Notes: generated from the letters alone by a model not told the origin. Positions 1 through 10,066 are shown, counted from the first letter of the stretch. The stretch: 64,000 nucleotides of DNA from an uncultured Neglectibacter sp. (GCA_904419785.1 CAJFSY010000001.1:327078-391077); one strand, 5' to 3'. Made by a program: numbers and translations.

Positions 1-3000
1 CCAACATGCCACGCACAAAGTTGGTGCCCAATTCAGGCAGCGTCAGAGTGCCGGTCTTGATGCCGCCCAAGTCTTCTGCCGTCACGCCCAAGGCTGCAGG
101 CGACTCAAACAGGGACATGACTTCCGGATCGCTCATGGATACTTCCATCACGGGGATGCCAGTATAATCTTCCACATACCGGTAAGTGGTTGGCACGATG
201 TGTCCCAACTCATCCAGCTTGCACACGTTGTCATGGATAGAGTGGAAGTCGAAGTGAGTGGTTATGTTGTCAGACTTCTGGTCATTGGCGGGATGCTGCA
301 CCGGGCAGAAGTCGTACACTTCCATTCCCCGGGGAATGACGATCATGCCGCCGGGATGCTGGCCTGTAGTGCGCTTAATGCCCGTGCAGCCGCTAGCCAA
401 ACGTTTTTCCTCTGCTTTGTGCAGGGTGACGCCCTTGGTTTCCGCGTATTTTCGAACGAATCCCACTGCGGTTTTATCCGCCACTGTGCCGATGGTACCG
501 GCCTTGAACACGTTCTCCCGTCCGAACAGCACTTCTGTATACCGGTGAGCGCTGCTTTGGTATTCACTGGAAAAGTTCAAGTCGATATCCGGCACTTTAT
601 CGCCATCGAATCCCAAGAATGTTTCAAAGGGGATGGTATGGCCGTCCCGATCCATGGGAGTGCCGCATTCAGGACAATCCTTGGGAGGCAGGTCAAACCC
701 GGAATCGATGGAACCATCGGTAAAGAACTCACTGTGTTTGCAATGAGGGCACACATAGTGGGGCGCTAAGGGATTCACCTCGGAGATACCCGACATACTG
801 GCCACCAGGGAAGAACCTACCGAACCACGAGAGCCCACCAAATAGCCGTGGGCCTCAGAATCCGCCACCAGCTTTTGAGCGGTCATGTACAACACGGAGA
901 ATCCGTGCTTCACAATGGAGTTCAGCTCTTTATCAAGACGTTCTTTTACGATCTGCGGCAAGGGGTCGCCATATTTCTGTTTTGCGCGCTCCCAGGTGAT
1001 AGACACCAGCTGTTCCTCAGCGCCATCAATAAAGGGCGGGAAATTTCCCATAGGCACCGGACGGATATAGTCGATCATGTCCGCGATCTTGTTGGGATTG
1101 GCCACCACCACTTCAAAGGCTTTTTCCTTCCCCAAATATTCGAACTCCTTAAGCATCTCCGGCGTGGTGCGCATATAAAGGGGCGCCTGCTGGTCCGCAT
1201 CGTCAAAGCCACGGCTGCCCATAATGACCCGGCGGTAATCAGCGTCCTTCGGGTCTTTAAAGTGAACGTCGCAAGTAGCCACCACAGGCTTGTTCAGCTT
1301 TTCGCCAATCTTCACAATGGTACGGTTATATTCCCGCAGGCCTTCCACGTCCGTCTCCCCGTTGCGCACCATGAACATGTTGTTCCCCAGGGGTTGGATT
1401 TCCAGATAATCGTAATAAGAAGCAATCCGGCATAGAGTCTCGAAGGACTCCCCTTTCACCATGGCCTGGAACAATTCTCCCGCTTCACAAGCGCTGCCCA
1501 CCAGCAGGCCTTCCCGGTATTTGTTCAGCAGGCTTTTGGGCGTGCGGGGCGTGCGGTAAAAATAGTCCAGATGACCGGCGGAAATGAGCCGGTATAAATT
1601 TTTCAACCCGGTATTGTTCTTCACCAACAAGATCATATGATAGGCCCGCAGCTTTTTGGGATCACCGCCGGCTAGCGCGCCGTTGATCTCATTCACCCGC
1701 TGGATTCCTTGGTCGGTTTGCAGCCGTTCCAGAAAATTGAGAAAAATATCGCCCAGCACTGCCGCGTCATCCTCCGCCCGATGGTGATGGAACGGTTTCA
1801 GCTTAAGATAATTGGCCACTGAATCCAATGTGAACTTCTTCAAATCTGGCAAAAACGATCTGGCCATCGTCACCGTATCGATGTATGTATTGGAAAACGG
1901 CTTCCCCTGCCGTTTTAAGGCCGCCCGCACGAATCCCGCGTCAAAAGAGGCGTTGTGAGCCACCAACACAGCATCTTCCCCGCAGAACTCGAAAAATTTC
2001 TCCAGGGCTTCCGCTTCCTTGGGAGCGCCCTGCACCATCTCGTCTGTAATAGAGGTAAGCTGCGTGATCTTTTCGGGGATGGGACGCTCGGGGTCCACAA
2101 AGGTATCAAATTTATCCGTGATCTCCCCATTGTGGATACGCACTGCGCCGATCTCTGTAATACGGTCATTCTGAGCGCTGAGGCCTGTGGTTTCCAGGTC
2201 GAAGCAAATAAAATCCCCTGTTAAGGGCTGCTGGCTGCCACCTGTAACAGCGGGCACCAGATCGTTGACGAAATAAGCTTCTGTGCCGTAAAGCACTTTG
2301 AAATCTGTCCCATCCCTGCGGATATCTTCCACAGCGTTCATGGCTTCAGGGAACGCCTGCGCTACGCCGTGATCGGTGACAGCTATGGCTTTCTGCCCCC
2401 ATTTGTGGGCTTGTTTGATCAAATCTGTAGCGGAACTCATACCGTCCATATCGGACATGTTTGTATGCAGATGGAGTTCCACACGCTTTTCCAGAGAGTC
2501 ATCCACCACCTGGACCTGCTCCACTGTGGCAATAGACCGGGGACGCATCACGTTCTCACGATCATAACTGTCGTAGGTCACGGCGCCTTTCACCAGCAGG
2601 CTGGCTCCCGGTTTGAGCTTATCCAGTCCTTGGCAGTCCTGAGCGTCTTGAATCACCTTCAAGGTAATAGAGCCTGTGTAATCCGTGATATCAATGGAAT
2701 AGATCTTTCTGGATTTGTCCCGCGTTTCTTTGCTCTCTAAAGAAAATATCTCGCCCCATACCACGATGTTTCCCAAATCCACTGTGGCTTCCCGCAAAGG
2801 GGTGATCTTGCCCCGGGGCACAGCCCCCATGACAGCCTTGGCGGTTTGCGGAATGATGGAGGGCAGCAAATGCTCTTCATCCCGGATATTTACCTGACGC
2901 TGGCTGGCTTGCTCTTTTAGGGATTCCTCATACTCTTCCATCTCCCGGACAGCCGCTTCCCGCTCTTTGCGCACCTGTTCTGTACGGGTTTTTTCCACCA

Positions 3001-3496
3001 GGACCCCTTCTCCCGCTTTCACTGTGAGCCTTCCCACGAACTCCACGGAACAAGTCAGGTCGAACCACTCCTTGATCAGGTTCCTGAGTTTGATATCTGT
3101 ATTGCGGGCCGCCAACAGGTCATAGCCTCCATGGGCAAGGCGAATTGAAAGCTTACCGTCTTGATACGCCGCTTCCGCCTGGTTAAAGGTGCCGTTTAAG
3201 GTGGCGTCTTTCTCTTTCAGCGCGGCTACCAACGAGGACACACAAGCTTCGGAAAAAAGCTCGGTAGGAAAATGTGGCTGCAACCGCACCGCGCTCAGAC
3301 CAAAGGCCGGGCCTTCCAACAGGTGTTCCAGCTTTTTCAGTTCCGTATATTCCACAAAACGAGGAAACCGTACAACCATTTGCACCGAACGGTCGGAACG
3401 GTTCACAGTGATTTGTACGATCTCCCCATCCCGCAGGTCTTGAGAGAAGCTTTCCCCATTGATTTCCTTTTGAAAAAAATGACCCAATATATTCAA
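1..3496 (-). CDS. polC: DNA polymerase III PolC-type alpha subunit (partial, N-terminal 1165 residues)
   Basis: Replicative DNA polymerase of low-GC Gram-positive bacteria. The minus-strand frame is open from the window edge to about 3496, so the C-terminal part of the polymerase core is outside the window. Visible in order: an N-terminal PolC domain, an OB-fold region, a PHP domain with ELHLHTNMSDMDG near residue 338, and an embedded proofreading exonuclease with DLETTGL near residue 433 and VAHNASFDAGF near 506, followed by the rest of PHP and the start of the polymerase region (a CPHCKHSEFF zinc-type motif is present). A stop lies just upstream and there is no ATG near, so TTG at 3496 is the likely start, with an AAGGGG-like site about 11 bases before it. 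It is the last gene of the pyrH-to-polC operon inside the window. Confidence 0.95.
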   Translation of the reverse strand, partial: MNILGHFFQKEINGESFSQDLRDGEIVQITVNRSDRSVQMVVRFPRFVEYTELKKLEHLLEGPAFGLSAVRLQPHFPTELFSEACVSSLVAALKEKDATLNGTFNQAEAAYQDGKLSIRLAHGGYDLLAARNTDIKLRNLIKEWFDLTCSVEFVGRLTVKAGEGVLVEKTRTEQVRKEREAAVREMEEYEESLKEQASQRQVNIRDEEHLLPSIIPQTAKAVMGAVPRGKITPLREATVDLGNIVVWGEIFSLESKETRDKSRKIYSIDITDYTGSITLKVIQDAQDCQGLDKLKPGASLLVKGAVTYDSYDRENVMRPRSIATVEQVQVVDDSLEKRVELHLHTNMSDMDGMSSATDLIKQAHKWGQKAIAVTDHGVAQAFPEAMNAVEDIRRDGTDFKVLYGTEAYFVNDLVPAVTGGSQQPLTGDFICFDLETTGLSAQNDRITEIGAVRIHNGEITDKFDTFVDPERPIPEKITQLTSITDEMVQGAPKEAEALEKFFEFCGEDAVLVAHNASFDAGFVRAALKRQGKPFSNTYIDTVTMARSFLPDLKKFTLDSVANYLKLKPFHHHRAEDDAAVLGDIFLNFLERLQTDQGIQRVNEINGALAGGDPKKLRAYHMILLVKNNTGLKNLYRLISAGHLDYFYRTPRTPKSLLNKYREGLLVGSACEAGELFQAMVKGESFETLCRIASYYDYLEIQPLGNNMFMVRNGETDVEGLREYNRTIVKIGEKLNKPVVATCDVHFKDPKDADYRRVIMGSRGFDDADQQAPLYMRTTPEMLKEFEYLGKEKAFEVVVANPNKIADMIDYIRPVPMGNFPPFIDGAEEQLVSITWERAKQKYGDPLPQIVKERLDKELNSIVKHGFSVLYMTAQKLVADSEAHGYLVGSRGSVGSSLVASMSGISEVNPLAPHYVCPHCKHSEFFTDGSIDSGFDLPPKDCPECGTPMDRDGHTIPFETFLGFDGDKVPDIDLNFSSEYQSSAHRYTEVLFGRENVFKAGTIGTVADKTAVGFVRKYAETKGVTLHKAEEKRLASGCTGIKRTTGQHPGGMIVIPRGMEVYDFCPVQHPANDQKSDNITTHFDFHSIHDNVCKLDELGHIVPTTYRYVEDYTGIPVMEVSMSDPEVMSLFESPAALGVTAEDLGGIKTGTLTLPELGTNFVRGML

Positions 3497-3555
3497 CGTT
3501 TCCCAAACCCCTTACTTGATGATCGTTTCACGCGCCGCCCATCTTTCACAGCATT

Positions 3556-4605
3556 TCAGGGAAGCTTTTCCACCTCTTCCAAAAGAGCGGACAAAAGCTG
3601 GTCTTCCGGCACCTTGCGGATGATCTTCCCTTTTTTGAACAGAAGGCCTTCCCCTTCTCCACCGGCAACGCCCACATCGGCTTCCCGTGCTTCTCCAGGC
3701 CCGTTGACCGCACAGCCCATCACTGCCACGGTAATATCTTTCCGGCAGTCTTTCAGGGCTGCTTCTACTCGGTTTGCCAAACCAATCAGGTCAATACGTG
3801 TGCGGCCGCAGGTGGGACAAGATACGAACCGCACGCCCCGTTTCAAATCCAGCGCCCGGAGGATGTCCTCCCCCGCCTGGATCTCTTCCACCGGGTCAGC
3901 GGTAAGGGAAACCCGAATGGTATCCCCTATGCCCCGCTGCAGCAAGCTGCCGATACCAATGGCGGATTTCACCAATCCCATGCGGGCGGTTCCGGCTTCG
4001 GTCACGCCCAGATGCAGCGGGTAATCGCACCGCTGGGCCATCAGTTCATAAGCGCGGACCGTCATGTCCACTGAGGAAGCTTTCAAGGAGATCACGATAT
4101 CAGTAAAATCGAATTTTTCCAACAGCGCTACATGGTAAAGAGCGCTCTCGCACAGAGCTTCCGGGGTGGGAGCTCCATACTTCGCCAAAATATGTTTTTC
4201 CAAGGAACCGGAATTCACGCCGATACGGATAGGAACACTGTGAGCGCGGCAGGCGTCCGCCACAGCTTTCACTCTGGAATCTTCTCCAATATTGCCGGGA
4301 TTGATGCGTATCTTATCGATGCCCGCTGCTACGGATTCCAATGCCAGTTTGTAGTCAAAATGAATATCCGCCACCAAGGGGATATGGACCCGTTCTTTAA
4401 TGGCAGGGATCAGCGCCACCGCCTCTTTATTAGGGATGGCCGCCCGGAGTATCTGACAGCCGGCCTGTTCCAGACGCACGGCCTGCTCCACACTGCCCGG
4501 AAGGTCCGTAGAGGGCACGTTCAGCATAGACTGCACTGTTACAGGAGCGCCGCCGCCAATGGCCACGCCTCCCGCTATCACTTGTTTTGACTTTCTGCGT
4601 TCCAT
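3556..4605 (-). CDS. ispG: 4-hydroxy-3-methylbut-2-enyl-diphosphate synthase (flavodoxin)
   Basis: Seventh step of the MEP isoprenoid pathway: converts MEcPP to HMBPP using a [4Fe-4S] cluster. The 349-residue product has a TIM-barrel first part and the cluster motif in the C-terminal part: C263 and C266 in SCPTCGRTRIDLI, C298 in MGCAVNGPGE and E305 seven residues later, the same spacing as the cluster ligands of characterised IspG. The frame opens 11 codons earlier, but ATG at 4605 has AGAGGTAAGG just upstream and matches the family N-terminus. It lies directly downstream of rseP and upstream of polC, and shares the operon with dxr, another MEP enzyme. Confidence 0.96.
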   Translation of the reverse strand: MERRKSKQVIAGGVAIGGGAPVTVQSMLNVPSTDLPGSVEQAVRLEQAGCQILRAAIPNKEAVALIPAIKERVHIPLVADIHFDYKLALESVAAGIDKIRINPGNIGEDSRVKAVADACRAHSVPIRIGVNSGSLEKHILAKYGAPTPEALCESALYHVALLEKFDFTDIVISLKASSVDMTVRAYELMAQRCDYPLHLGVTEAGTARMGLVKSAIGIGSLLQRGIGDTIRVSLTADPVEEIQAGEDILRALDLKRGVRFVSCPTCGRTRIDLIGLANRVEAALKDCRKDITVAVMGCAVNGPGEAREADVGVAGGEGEGLLFKKGKIIRKVPEDQLLSALLEEVEKLP

Positions 4606-4680
4606 AGCCTTACCTCTTTTCCGGTTTTTTCCATTCAAAAAGGGAGGCCCGTGTCACGGGCCCCACACCTTCGCTCTTCA

Positions 4681-5748
4681 CTATCCTTGCACAATTCGGA
4701 CAATATCGTTAAACGCGATGACTACCATCAAGCCGAGCAACAGCACAAAACCTGCGGCATGGACATAGCCCTCGTATTTCGCGGGAACAGGGCGCCGCGT
4801 AAGGCCCTCCCAGATCAAAAACAACAGCCGGCCGCCATCCAAAGCTGGCAGGGGCAGCAAGTTGACGATCCCCAGGTTCACGGTGAACATGACGATCATC
4901 AAGAGAATATTGAGCACCGCCTGGCCAAATCCCTGGGCAAGACCCACGCTTGCCGCCTGGCCAATGGCTTGTGCCGTACCAATAGGACCTGCCACGTCAT
5001 TTAATCCGAACCGGCCGGTGGCCATCCCTTTTAAGGTCTCCACCACCATGCGGGCCATAGAAAAAGTATCCGCTGCCGACCGTCGCACCAGCCCCAGGAA
5101 CGTCACTTTCTCAGGCTGCACATAAAAGTCCAGGGAGACTATCTGCGTGCCGTCCTCCAGGGTCTCTGAATTCAAAGCGAACGTTCCAAGGTCTACCCGC
5201 TGCCCATCGCGGCGCACCACCATAGAAACAGCGTCCGGTTTTGCCATCGCCAGCGCAAAGGAAAGATCCCGGTCGGTATAAATAGAATACCCGTCTATTT
5301 CCACAATCTCATCGCCTACTTGGGCGCCTGCGGCCTCTAAAGCGGACCCTTCGGTAAAGCTGGCGATCTCAGTAGTGGCGAACACATCCTGCTGTCCCAA
5401 GACGATCATCATTAAAAAGAACCCCAGCACGATGTTGAAGACCGCGCCGGCAGCCACTACCAGAAACCGCTTCCACACAGGCTTGTTGCCAAAAGCCCGG
5501 ACATCCTCGCTTTCTTCGTCCTCACCCTCCATCGCGCAATAGCCGCCAATGGGCAGCAAGCGCAAGGCGTATAATGTTTCCCCTTTTTGAAAGCCAAAAA
5601 TCTTCGGCCCCATGCCCAAGGCAAACTCATTCACCCGTATGCCCGAAGCTTTGGCCAAAAGGAAATGCCCCAACTCGTGAAAAAAGATCACGAAGCCAAA
5701 AAGCAATACGCCGATTATGATAAGAAGAGCCACCGTCACGATCTGCAA
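4681..5748 (-). CDS. rseP: Site-2 intramembrane zinc metalloprotease RseP/RasP
   Basis: Membrane protease that cuts transmembrane anti-sigma factors and leftover signal peptides inside the bilayer. The 355-residue protein has HELGH at residues 24-28 in the first membrane helix, one PDZ domain at about 125-185, and the second active-site motif NLLPLPALDGG ending near 306, followed by a last helix. This is the normal size for one-PDZ Gram-positive members. The start is TTG, with GGAG eight bases upstream; no ATG fits. It sits between dxr and ispG, the usual clostridial order. Confidence 0.95.
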   Translation of the reverse strand: MQIVTVALLIIIGVLLFGFVIFFHELGHFLLAKASGIRVNEFALGMGPKIFGFQKGETLYALRLLPIGGYCAMEGEDEESEDVRAFGNKPVWKRFLVVAAGAVFNIVLGFFLMMIVLGQQDVFATTEIASFTEGSALEAAGAQVGDEIVEIDGYSIYTDRDLSFALAMAKPDAVSMVVRRDGQRVDLGTFALNSETLEDGTQIVSLDFYVQPEKVTFLGLVRRSAADTFSMARMVVETLKGMATGRFGLNDVAGPIGTAQAIGQAASVGLAQGFGQAVLNILLMIVMFTVNLGIVNLLPLPALDGGRLLFLIWEGLTRRPVPAKYEGYVHAAGFVLLLGLMVVIAFNDIVRIVQG

Positions 5749-5804
5749 ACTATCATCTCCTTGTAAGGAATGTGAGTATCATTTTCCCAACACGAGGCGG
5801 CAAA

Positions 5805-6959
5805 TTATCCTGCCGCTTTCACAAACTCCCGGGCTTCCCGGTCTGCCGCCAATACTTCTTCCAGTGTCACGTTCCCCGGCTTCTGACGGTCCATAGCGGA
5901 TTCCACCAAACGGGGAATATCTAAAAAGCCGATCTTTCCTTCCAAAAACAGTAAAACCGCCTGCTCATTGGCGCCATTGGCCGCAGCGGGGACCAATCCG
6001 CCCCGGCGCAAGGCTTCACGGCAAAGTTCCAAACAGGGGAATGCCTGGCTGTCCGGCGGGAAAAACGTCAGCTTTTGCAGCTCCCACAAGTTCAATTCCC
6101 CTGCGGGGGAAGGCAGACGTTCCGGATACGTCAACGCATATTGGATGGGTACCGCCATATCCGGCAGTCCCAGCTGGGCGATCACTGCGTTATCACGGTA
6201 CTGGATCATAGAATGGATGATGCTTTCCCGGTGGATAACCACATCGATCCGGTCCTCTGGTACGCCAAAAAGCCAGGAAGCCTCTATGACCTCCAGGCCC
6301 TTGTTCATCATGGTAGCGGAATCGATGGTGATTTTCGCCCCCATATCCCAGTTGGGATGACGGAGCGCTTGTTCACGGGTAACGCTCTTCAACTCTTCTC
6401 TGGACTTTCCAAAAAACGGGCCACCAGAAGCTGTAAGAATCAGCTTATCCAGCGCCGCTTCTCCAGGACATCCCTCTAAACATTGAAAGATGGCGGAATG
6501 CTCGCTGTCCACTGGCAGAAGCTTTACGCCGCCGCGGCGCACGGCTTCCATCACCATGGAACCGCCGGCCACCAGTGTTTCTTTATTTGCCAAAGCAAGG
6601 GTCTTCCCCCCCTGGATTGCCGCTAGAGTAGGCTGGAGCCCCACCATTCCCACCACTGCGTTTAAGGTGGTATCCGCGCTTTCCCAAGCGGCGGCTTGGC
6701 ACAAACCTTCCATACCGGCCAGCACCTGGATGCCGGTATCGCGCAAACACACTTTTAGAGAGGCAGCGGCCTTTTCATCAAAGACAGCCACAATATCGGG
6801 ATGAAACTCCCGGGCCTGGGTCTCTAAAAGCGTAACGCTGGAATGTGCCGCCAAAGCCTTTACAGAAATTTGTTTTCCCTGCGCCCGCAGATTGCGCACC
6901 ACTTCCAGCGCCTGAGTACCGATCGAACCGGTAGAGCCCAGCAGTGACAGGTTTTTCAT
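5805..6959 (-). CDS. dxr: 1-deoxy-D-xylulose 5-phosphate reductoisomerase
   Basis: Second MEP-pathway enzyme: NADPH-dependent rearrangement and reduction of DXP to MEP. The 384-residue length is typical. GSTGSIGTQ at residues 8-16 is the NADPH-binding loop. Substrate and metal-binding motifs ANKETLVAGG, PVDSEHSAIFQCLEG, LTASGGPF and MNKGLEVIEA are all present. The ATG has a GAGAGGGG site seven bases upstream. With ispG and uppS in the same operon it supplies isoprenoid precursors for undecaprenyl phosphate. Confidence 0.97.
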   Translation of the reverse strand: MKNLSLLGSTGSIGTQALEVVRNLRAQGKQISVKALAAHSSVTLLETQAREFHPDIVAVFDEKAAASLKVCLRDTGIQVLAGMEGLCQAAAWESADTTLNAVVGMVGLQPTLAAIQGGKTLALANKETLVAGGSMVMEAVRRGGVKLLPVDSEHSAIFQCLEGCPGEAALDKLILTASGGPFFGKSREELKSVTREQALRHPNWDMGAKITIDSATMMNKGLEVIEASWLFGVPEDRIDVVIHRESIIHSMIQYRDNAVIAQLGLPDMAVPIQYALTYPERLPSPAGELNLWELQKLTFFPPDSQAFPCLELCREALRRGGLVPAAANGANEQAVLLFLEGKIGFLDIPRLVESAMDRQKPGNVTLEEVLAADREAREFVKAAG

Positions 6960-6978
6960 GACAATCCCCTCTCTATGA

Positions 6979-7800
6979 TTATGCGCCGACTAAGGGGAAA
7001 AATCCCACCAGAAGGTACACAAACGGCGCGGTAAAGATCACGCTGTCAAAACGGTCCAAAATCCCCCCGTGACCGGGAATGACCTGGCCGAAATCTTTAA
7101 TGTGACAGCTGCGCTTGATAATGGAGAAGCTCAGGTCTCCCAACACCGACAGGATAGACCCGAACAGGCCAATCAGGAACAACACCAGATAATTAGGACC
7201 GATCTTTCCCTGATAATACACATAGGAAAAGAACATCCCGCATAGCAGCATGACCACGATATCCACCACGATACCGCCTATTAAGCCTTCCACAGTCTTT
7301 TTGGGGCTGATGGTGGGACACAGCTTATGCTTGCCGAAAAACGTACCGGCAAAATAAGCCCCGATGTCCGCCACCCATGCGGAGAGCACCGCGATAAGCA
7401 CATAGAACATCCCATGGTTATTGCTCAATCCGCGTAAAAAGACCAGGGTCTGCAGCGCGCTGGGAATAAGCACCACCATGCTGTAGAGCACACCCACTTC
7501 TTTAAAAGTGGTCTCTTCATGATACACGATCATAGCGGAGAACACCAGCAACGTAAATACGCAGTAAACTAAAAATCCCACATCCTGGTCGCAGAATGGC
7601 ACCGCCGCCGCAGTAAGCATCGCCGGTCCCGCCAAAAACCATTTTCTGGCAAGCCCCAAAGCTTTCAGCAATTCCACCACTGCTGCCACGGAGATAAGCG
7701 CTACCACAATATTCAGCGCCAATGGAAAAGATTGGTTAAATACAACTATAGCAGCGAAAAAAAACGCCAGAATCGCGCCGGATAAAATGCGCTGTTTCAT
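6979..7800 (-). CDS. cdsA: Phosphatidate cytidylyltransferase
   Basis: Makes CDP-diacylglycerol from phosphatidate and CTP for phospholipid synthesis in the membrane. The 273-residue protein is a chain of hydrophobic segments. The C-terminal signature is clear: SPKKTVEGLIGG in the middle, then SVLGDLSFSIIKRSCHIKDFGQVIPGHGGILDRFDS, given here as one conserved block whose core is the GHGGILDRFDS metal-binding motif. It lies 19 bases upstream of dxr and about 100 bases downstream of uppS; that gap is AT-rich and holds a short CTGAAAA/TTTTCAG hairpin with no clear promoter. Confidence 0.95.
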   Translation of the reverse strand: MKQRILSGAILAFFFAAIVVFNQSFPLALNIVVALISVAAVVELLKALGLARKWFLAGPAMLTAAAVPFCDQDVGFLVYCVFTLLVFSAMIVYHEETTFKEVGVLYSMVVLIPSALQTLVFLRGLSNNHGMFYVLIAVLSAWVADIGAYFAGTFFGKHKLCPTISPKKTVEGLIGGIVVDIVVMLLCGMFFSYVYYQGKIGPNYLVLFLIGLFGSILSVLGDLSFSIIKRSCHIKDFGQVIPGHGGILDRFDSVIFTAPFVYLLVGFFPLVGA

Positions 7801-7899
7801 AGCAACATCCCTTTTTCGGTTTTCTTCTCTGAAAAAATTTTCAGACTGGCTGTGACTAGAGAAATCATTGAAAAATCTCTGTCAATATATATTGGGGTA

Positions 7900-8643
7900 T
7901 TATACGCCCCCGAAACGGCGTTGGCGGGAAGAATAAATGGCAATAGCCTCATCTAAATCCTTTGTTTTGAAATCGGGCCAAAGGATATCGAAATACACGA
8001 ACTCAGCGTAAGCGCTCTGCCACAAAAGAAAATTGGAAAGCCGCTCTTCCCCGCTGGGCCGGATGATCAAATCCGGGTCAGGCTGGCCCGCTGTATACAG
8101 ATACCGAGAAAAGCCCTCTTCCGTCAAATCTTCCGCTTTCACCCGTCCGGAAGCCACATCCTGCGCGAATTCCCGCGCTGCCCGTGTGATCTCTGCCCGG
8201 CCTCCATAATTCATGGCCAAGTTCAACACCATGCCGGTTTTGGAAGCGGAAGCCTCTTCCACCTCTTGGATAAGTTCCCGCAGTTCCGCGGGGAACGCCG
8301 AAACATCCCCGATAAAGCGCACACGGATATTCTCATCCATAAAGTCCCTTAAAGCTTCTTTCAAATATTCTTTGAACAGGCGCAATAAAGCGCCCACTTC
8401 TTCCGAAGGGCGGTTCCAATTCTCCGTGGAAAAGGCATACACCGTCAAATATTTTACCCCGATTTTTGAGCAATATCGGGTAATGGTGCGAAAATTGGAC
8501 GCACCTGCCCGGTGGCCGGCGGAACGAGGCAGCAAGCGCTTTTTTGCCCATCTTCCGTTGCCGTCCATAATAATACCGATATGGGCAGGCAGCACTGTGG
8601 CCGCCTGCTCACCGGATTGCTTTTTATTGCCTGGCAACACCAT
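7900..8643 (-). CDS. uppS: Undecaprenyl diphosphate synthase (cis-prenyltransferase)
   Basis: Condenses isopentenyl diphosphate units onto farnesyl diphosphate to give the C55 carrier used for peptidoglycan and other wall polymers. The 247-residue length is typical. Family blocks seen are IMDGNGRWAKKR near residues 26-37 with the catalytic Asp, FSTENWNRP, NLAMNYGGRAEI, and DLIIRPSGEERLSNFLLWQ. The product uses precursors from dxr and ispG in the same operon. It begins 15 bases after the end of frr. Confidence 0.97.
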   Translation of the reverse strand: MVLPGNKKQSGEQAATVLPAHIGIIMDGNGRWAKKRLLPRSAGHRAGASNFRTITRYCSKIGVKYLTVYAFSTENWNRPSEEVGALLRLFKEYLKEALRDFMDENIRVRFIGDVSAFPAELRELIQEVEEASASKTGMVLNLAMNYGGRAEITRAAREFAQDVASGRVKAEDLTEEGFSRYLYTAGQPDPDLIIRPSGEERLSNFLLWQSAYAEFVYFDILWPDFKTKDLDEAIAIYSSRQRRFGGV

Positions 8644-8658
8644 TTTCCCCCTTTAGGC

Positions 8659-9222
8659 TCAAATGGCCATGATCTCCTTCTCTTTCCGCTGGGCGCACTC
8701 TTCCGCGTTCTTCACGTATTTATCGGTAATATCCTGAGTCTTTTTCTCAGCCTGCTTCAAGTCGTCCTCGGTGATCTCGCCGGCTTTTTTCATTTCCTTA
8801 AGCTTTTCAATGGCGTCCCGCCGAATAGCACGGATGGCCACTTTAGCTTCTTCCGCAAGCTTGGCTACTTCCTTGCTCAGCTCCTTACGGCGCTCCTCGT
8901 TCAGAGGAGGGAACACCAGCCGGATCACCTTGCCATCGTTCTGGGGGTTTACGCCCAGATCAGAAGTCTGGATGGCCTTCTCGATGCCGCGAAGCACGGA
9001 CATATCCCAAGGCTGGATGGTAAGCACACGGGCTTCGGACACAGACACAGCAGCCAGCTGGTTGATGGGCGTGGGAGTGTCGTAATAGTTTACCATGATC
9101 TTATCGAGAACCGCAGGGTTTGCCCGTCCCGCACGGATAGCGGCGTATTCCTCTTCCAGATGATCAATGCTTTTGCCCATTTTCTTTTCCGCTTTCGCGA
9201 AAACGTCTTTCATTTCTGCCAT
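8659..9222 (-). CDS. frr: Ribosome recycling factor
   Basis: Splits post-termination ribosomes together with EF-G. The 187-residue product is the normal size and carries the family hallmarks: EEEYAAIRAGRANPAVLDKI near residue 25, the YYDTPTPINQLA segment, and the long helical C-terminal part with RREALSKE-like spacing (here RRKELSKEVAKLAEEAKVAIR) and IRRDAIEKLKEMKK. It follows pyrH by about 75 bases; a short GAGCCGTC hairpin lies in that gap but has its T-run on the wrong side for a minus-strand terminator. Confidence 0.97.
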   Translation of the reverse strand: MAEMKDVFAKAEKKMGKSIDHLEEEYAAIRAGRANPAVLDKIMVNYYDTPTPINQLAAVSVSEARVLTIQPWDMSVLRGIEKAIQTSDLGVNPQNDGKVIRLVFPPLNEERRKELSKEVAKLAEEAKVAIRAIRRDAIEKLKEMKKAGEITEDDLKQAEKKTQDITDKYVKNAEECAQRKEKEIMAI

Positions 9223-9296
9223 TTGATTCCATTCCTTTCAAATTAATTGGAATTACTCAAGCCGTTCTAAAGACGGCTCTTTTTTACGAACGCAAA

Positions 9297-10001
9297 TTAC
9301 TGGACCAATGTGCCGACCTTCTCACCGGCTACAGCCCGAACAATATTCTCCGGGTCTTCGATGCTGAACACCAAGAAGGGGATATTCCGGTCTTTGCAGA
9401 AAGAGGCGGCTGTCATATCCATGACGCCCAGATTTTTGTTAAGCACATCCATATAGCTCAAAGTGTCATACTTGACGGCATTGGGGTTCTTCTTGGGATC
9501 GCTGTCATAAACGCCATCCACCATAGTGGCTTTTAAGATCACGTCCGCCTCAATTTCCGCCGCCCGCAGAGCCGCGCCTGTGTCTGTGGAGAAGAAGGGG
9601 TTGCCCGTACCGCAGCCGAACACCACGACTCTTCCCTTTTCCAAATGACGCACCGCACGGTTGCGGATGTAAGGCTCCGCCACTTCCTGCATGGCGATTG
9701 CTGTCTGCACCCGGACGTCAAGGCCCAGCTGCTCCAGACCGTCGGCTACACCCAAAGCATTGATGACCGTTGCCAGCATCCCCATATGGTCGGCACGGGT
9801 ACGGTCCATCTTACCGCTGCTGCGGCCCCGCCAGAAATTTCCGCCGCCTACCACGATGGCCACTTCCGTGCCCATATCCACGATCTTTTTAATAGGCTCG
9901 CAGATTTCCAACACTGTGTCGAAGTCGATTCCGTGTCCGGCCTTTCCCGCTAAAGATTCCCCGCTGAGCTTGAGCAAAACGCGCTTATATTTCGGTGCCA
10001 T
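9297..10001 (-). CDS. pyrH: UMP kinase
   Basis: Phosphorylates UMP to UDP; bacterial UMP kinase of the amino-acid kinase fold, normally hexameric and regulated by GTP and UTP. The 234-residue protein shows [14 protein letters not shown] at residues 5-18, [10 protein letters not shown] near 51-60, [17 protein letters not shown] and [14 protein letters not shown]. It is the first gene of the operon reaching polC and has a good promoter 40-65 bases upstream (TTTACA, 17, TAAAAT). In many Firmicutes rpsB-tsf precede it; here the next gene upstream is a transketolase ending in its own terminator. Confidence 0.97.
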   Translation of the reverse strand: MAPKYKRVLLKLSGESLAGKAGHGIDFDTVLEICEPIKKIVDMGTEVAIVVGGGNFWRGRSSGKMDRTRADHMGMLATVINALGVADGLEQLGLDVRVQTAIAMQEVAEPYIRNRAVRHLEKGRVVVFGCGTGNPFFSTDTGAALRAAEIEADVILKATMVDGVYDSDPKKNPNAVKYDTLSYMDVLNKNLGVMDMTAASFCKDRNIPFLVFSIEDPENIVRAVAGEKVGTLVQ

Positions 10002-10037
10002 GGTATCTCTCCGTTTCTGCAGAATATATTCGCATTT

Positions 10038-10066
10038 ATTTTACATGAAAACATACCGCTTGTAAA
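10038..10066 (-). promoter_or_regulatory. Sigma-A-type promoter of pyrH operon
   Basis: Minus strand reads TTTACA, a 17-base spacer, TAAAAT. It lies 37 bases before the pyrH start codon and after the transketolase terminator, so it is well placed to drive pyrH through polC. Confidence 0.7.

Noticed and set aside
3183..3506. 107-codon minus-strand frame at the polC start
   Set aside because: It is in a different frame from polC, whose own frame shows family sequence to 3496.
7855..7890. TTGACA on the minus strand between uppS and cdsA
   Set aside because: No -10 element at 16-18 bases; these genes are more simply read from the pyrH promoter.
9255..9285. AGCCGT/ACGGCT hairpin with T-run between pyrH and frr
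   Set aside because: The T-run is on the plus strand, where no gene ends. On the operon strand it is not a terminator; it may only be an mRNA stabilising hairpin.
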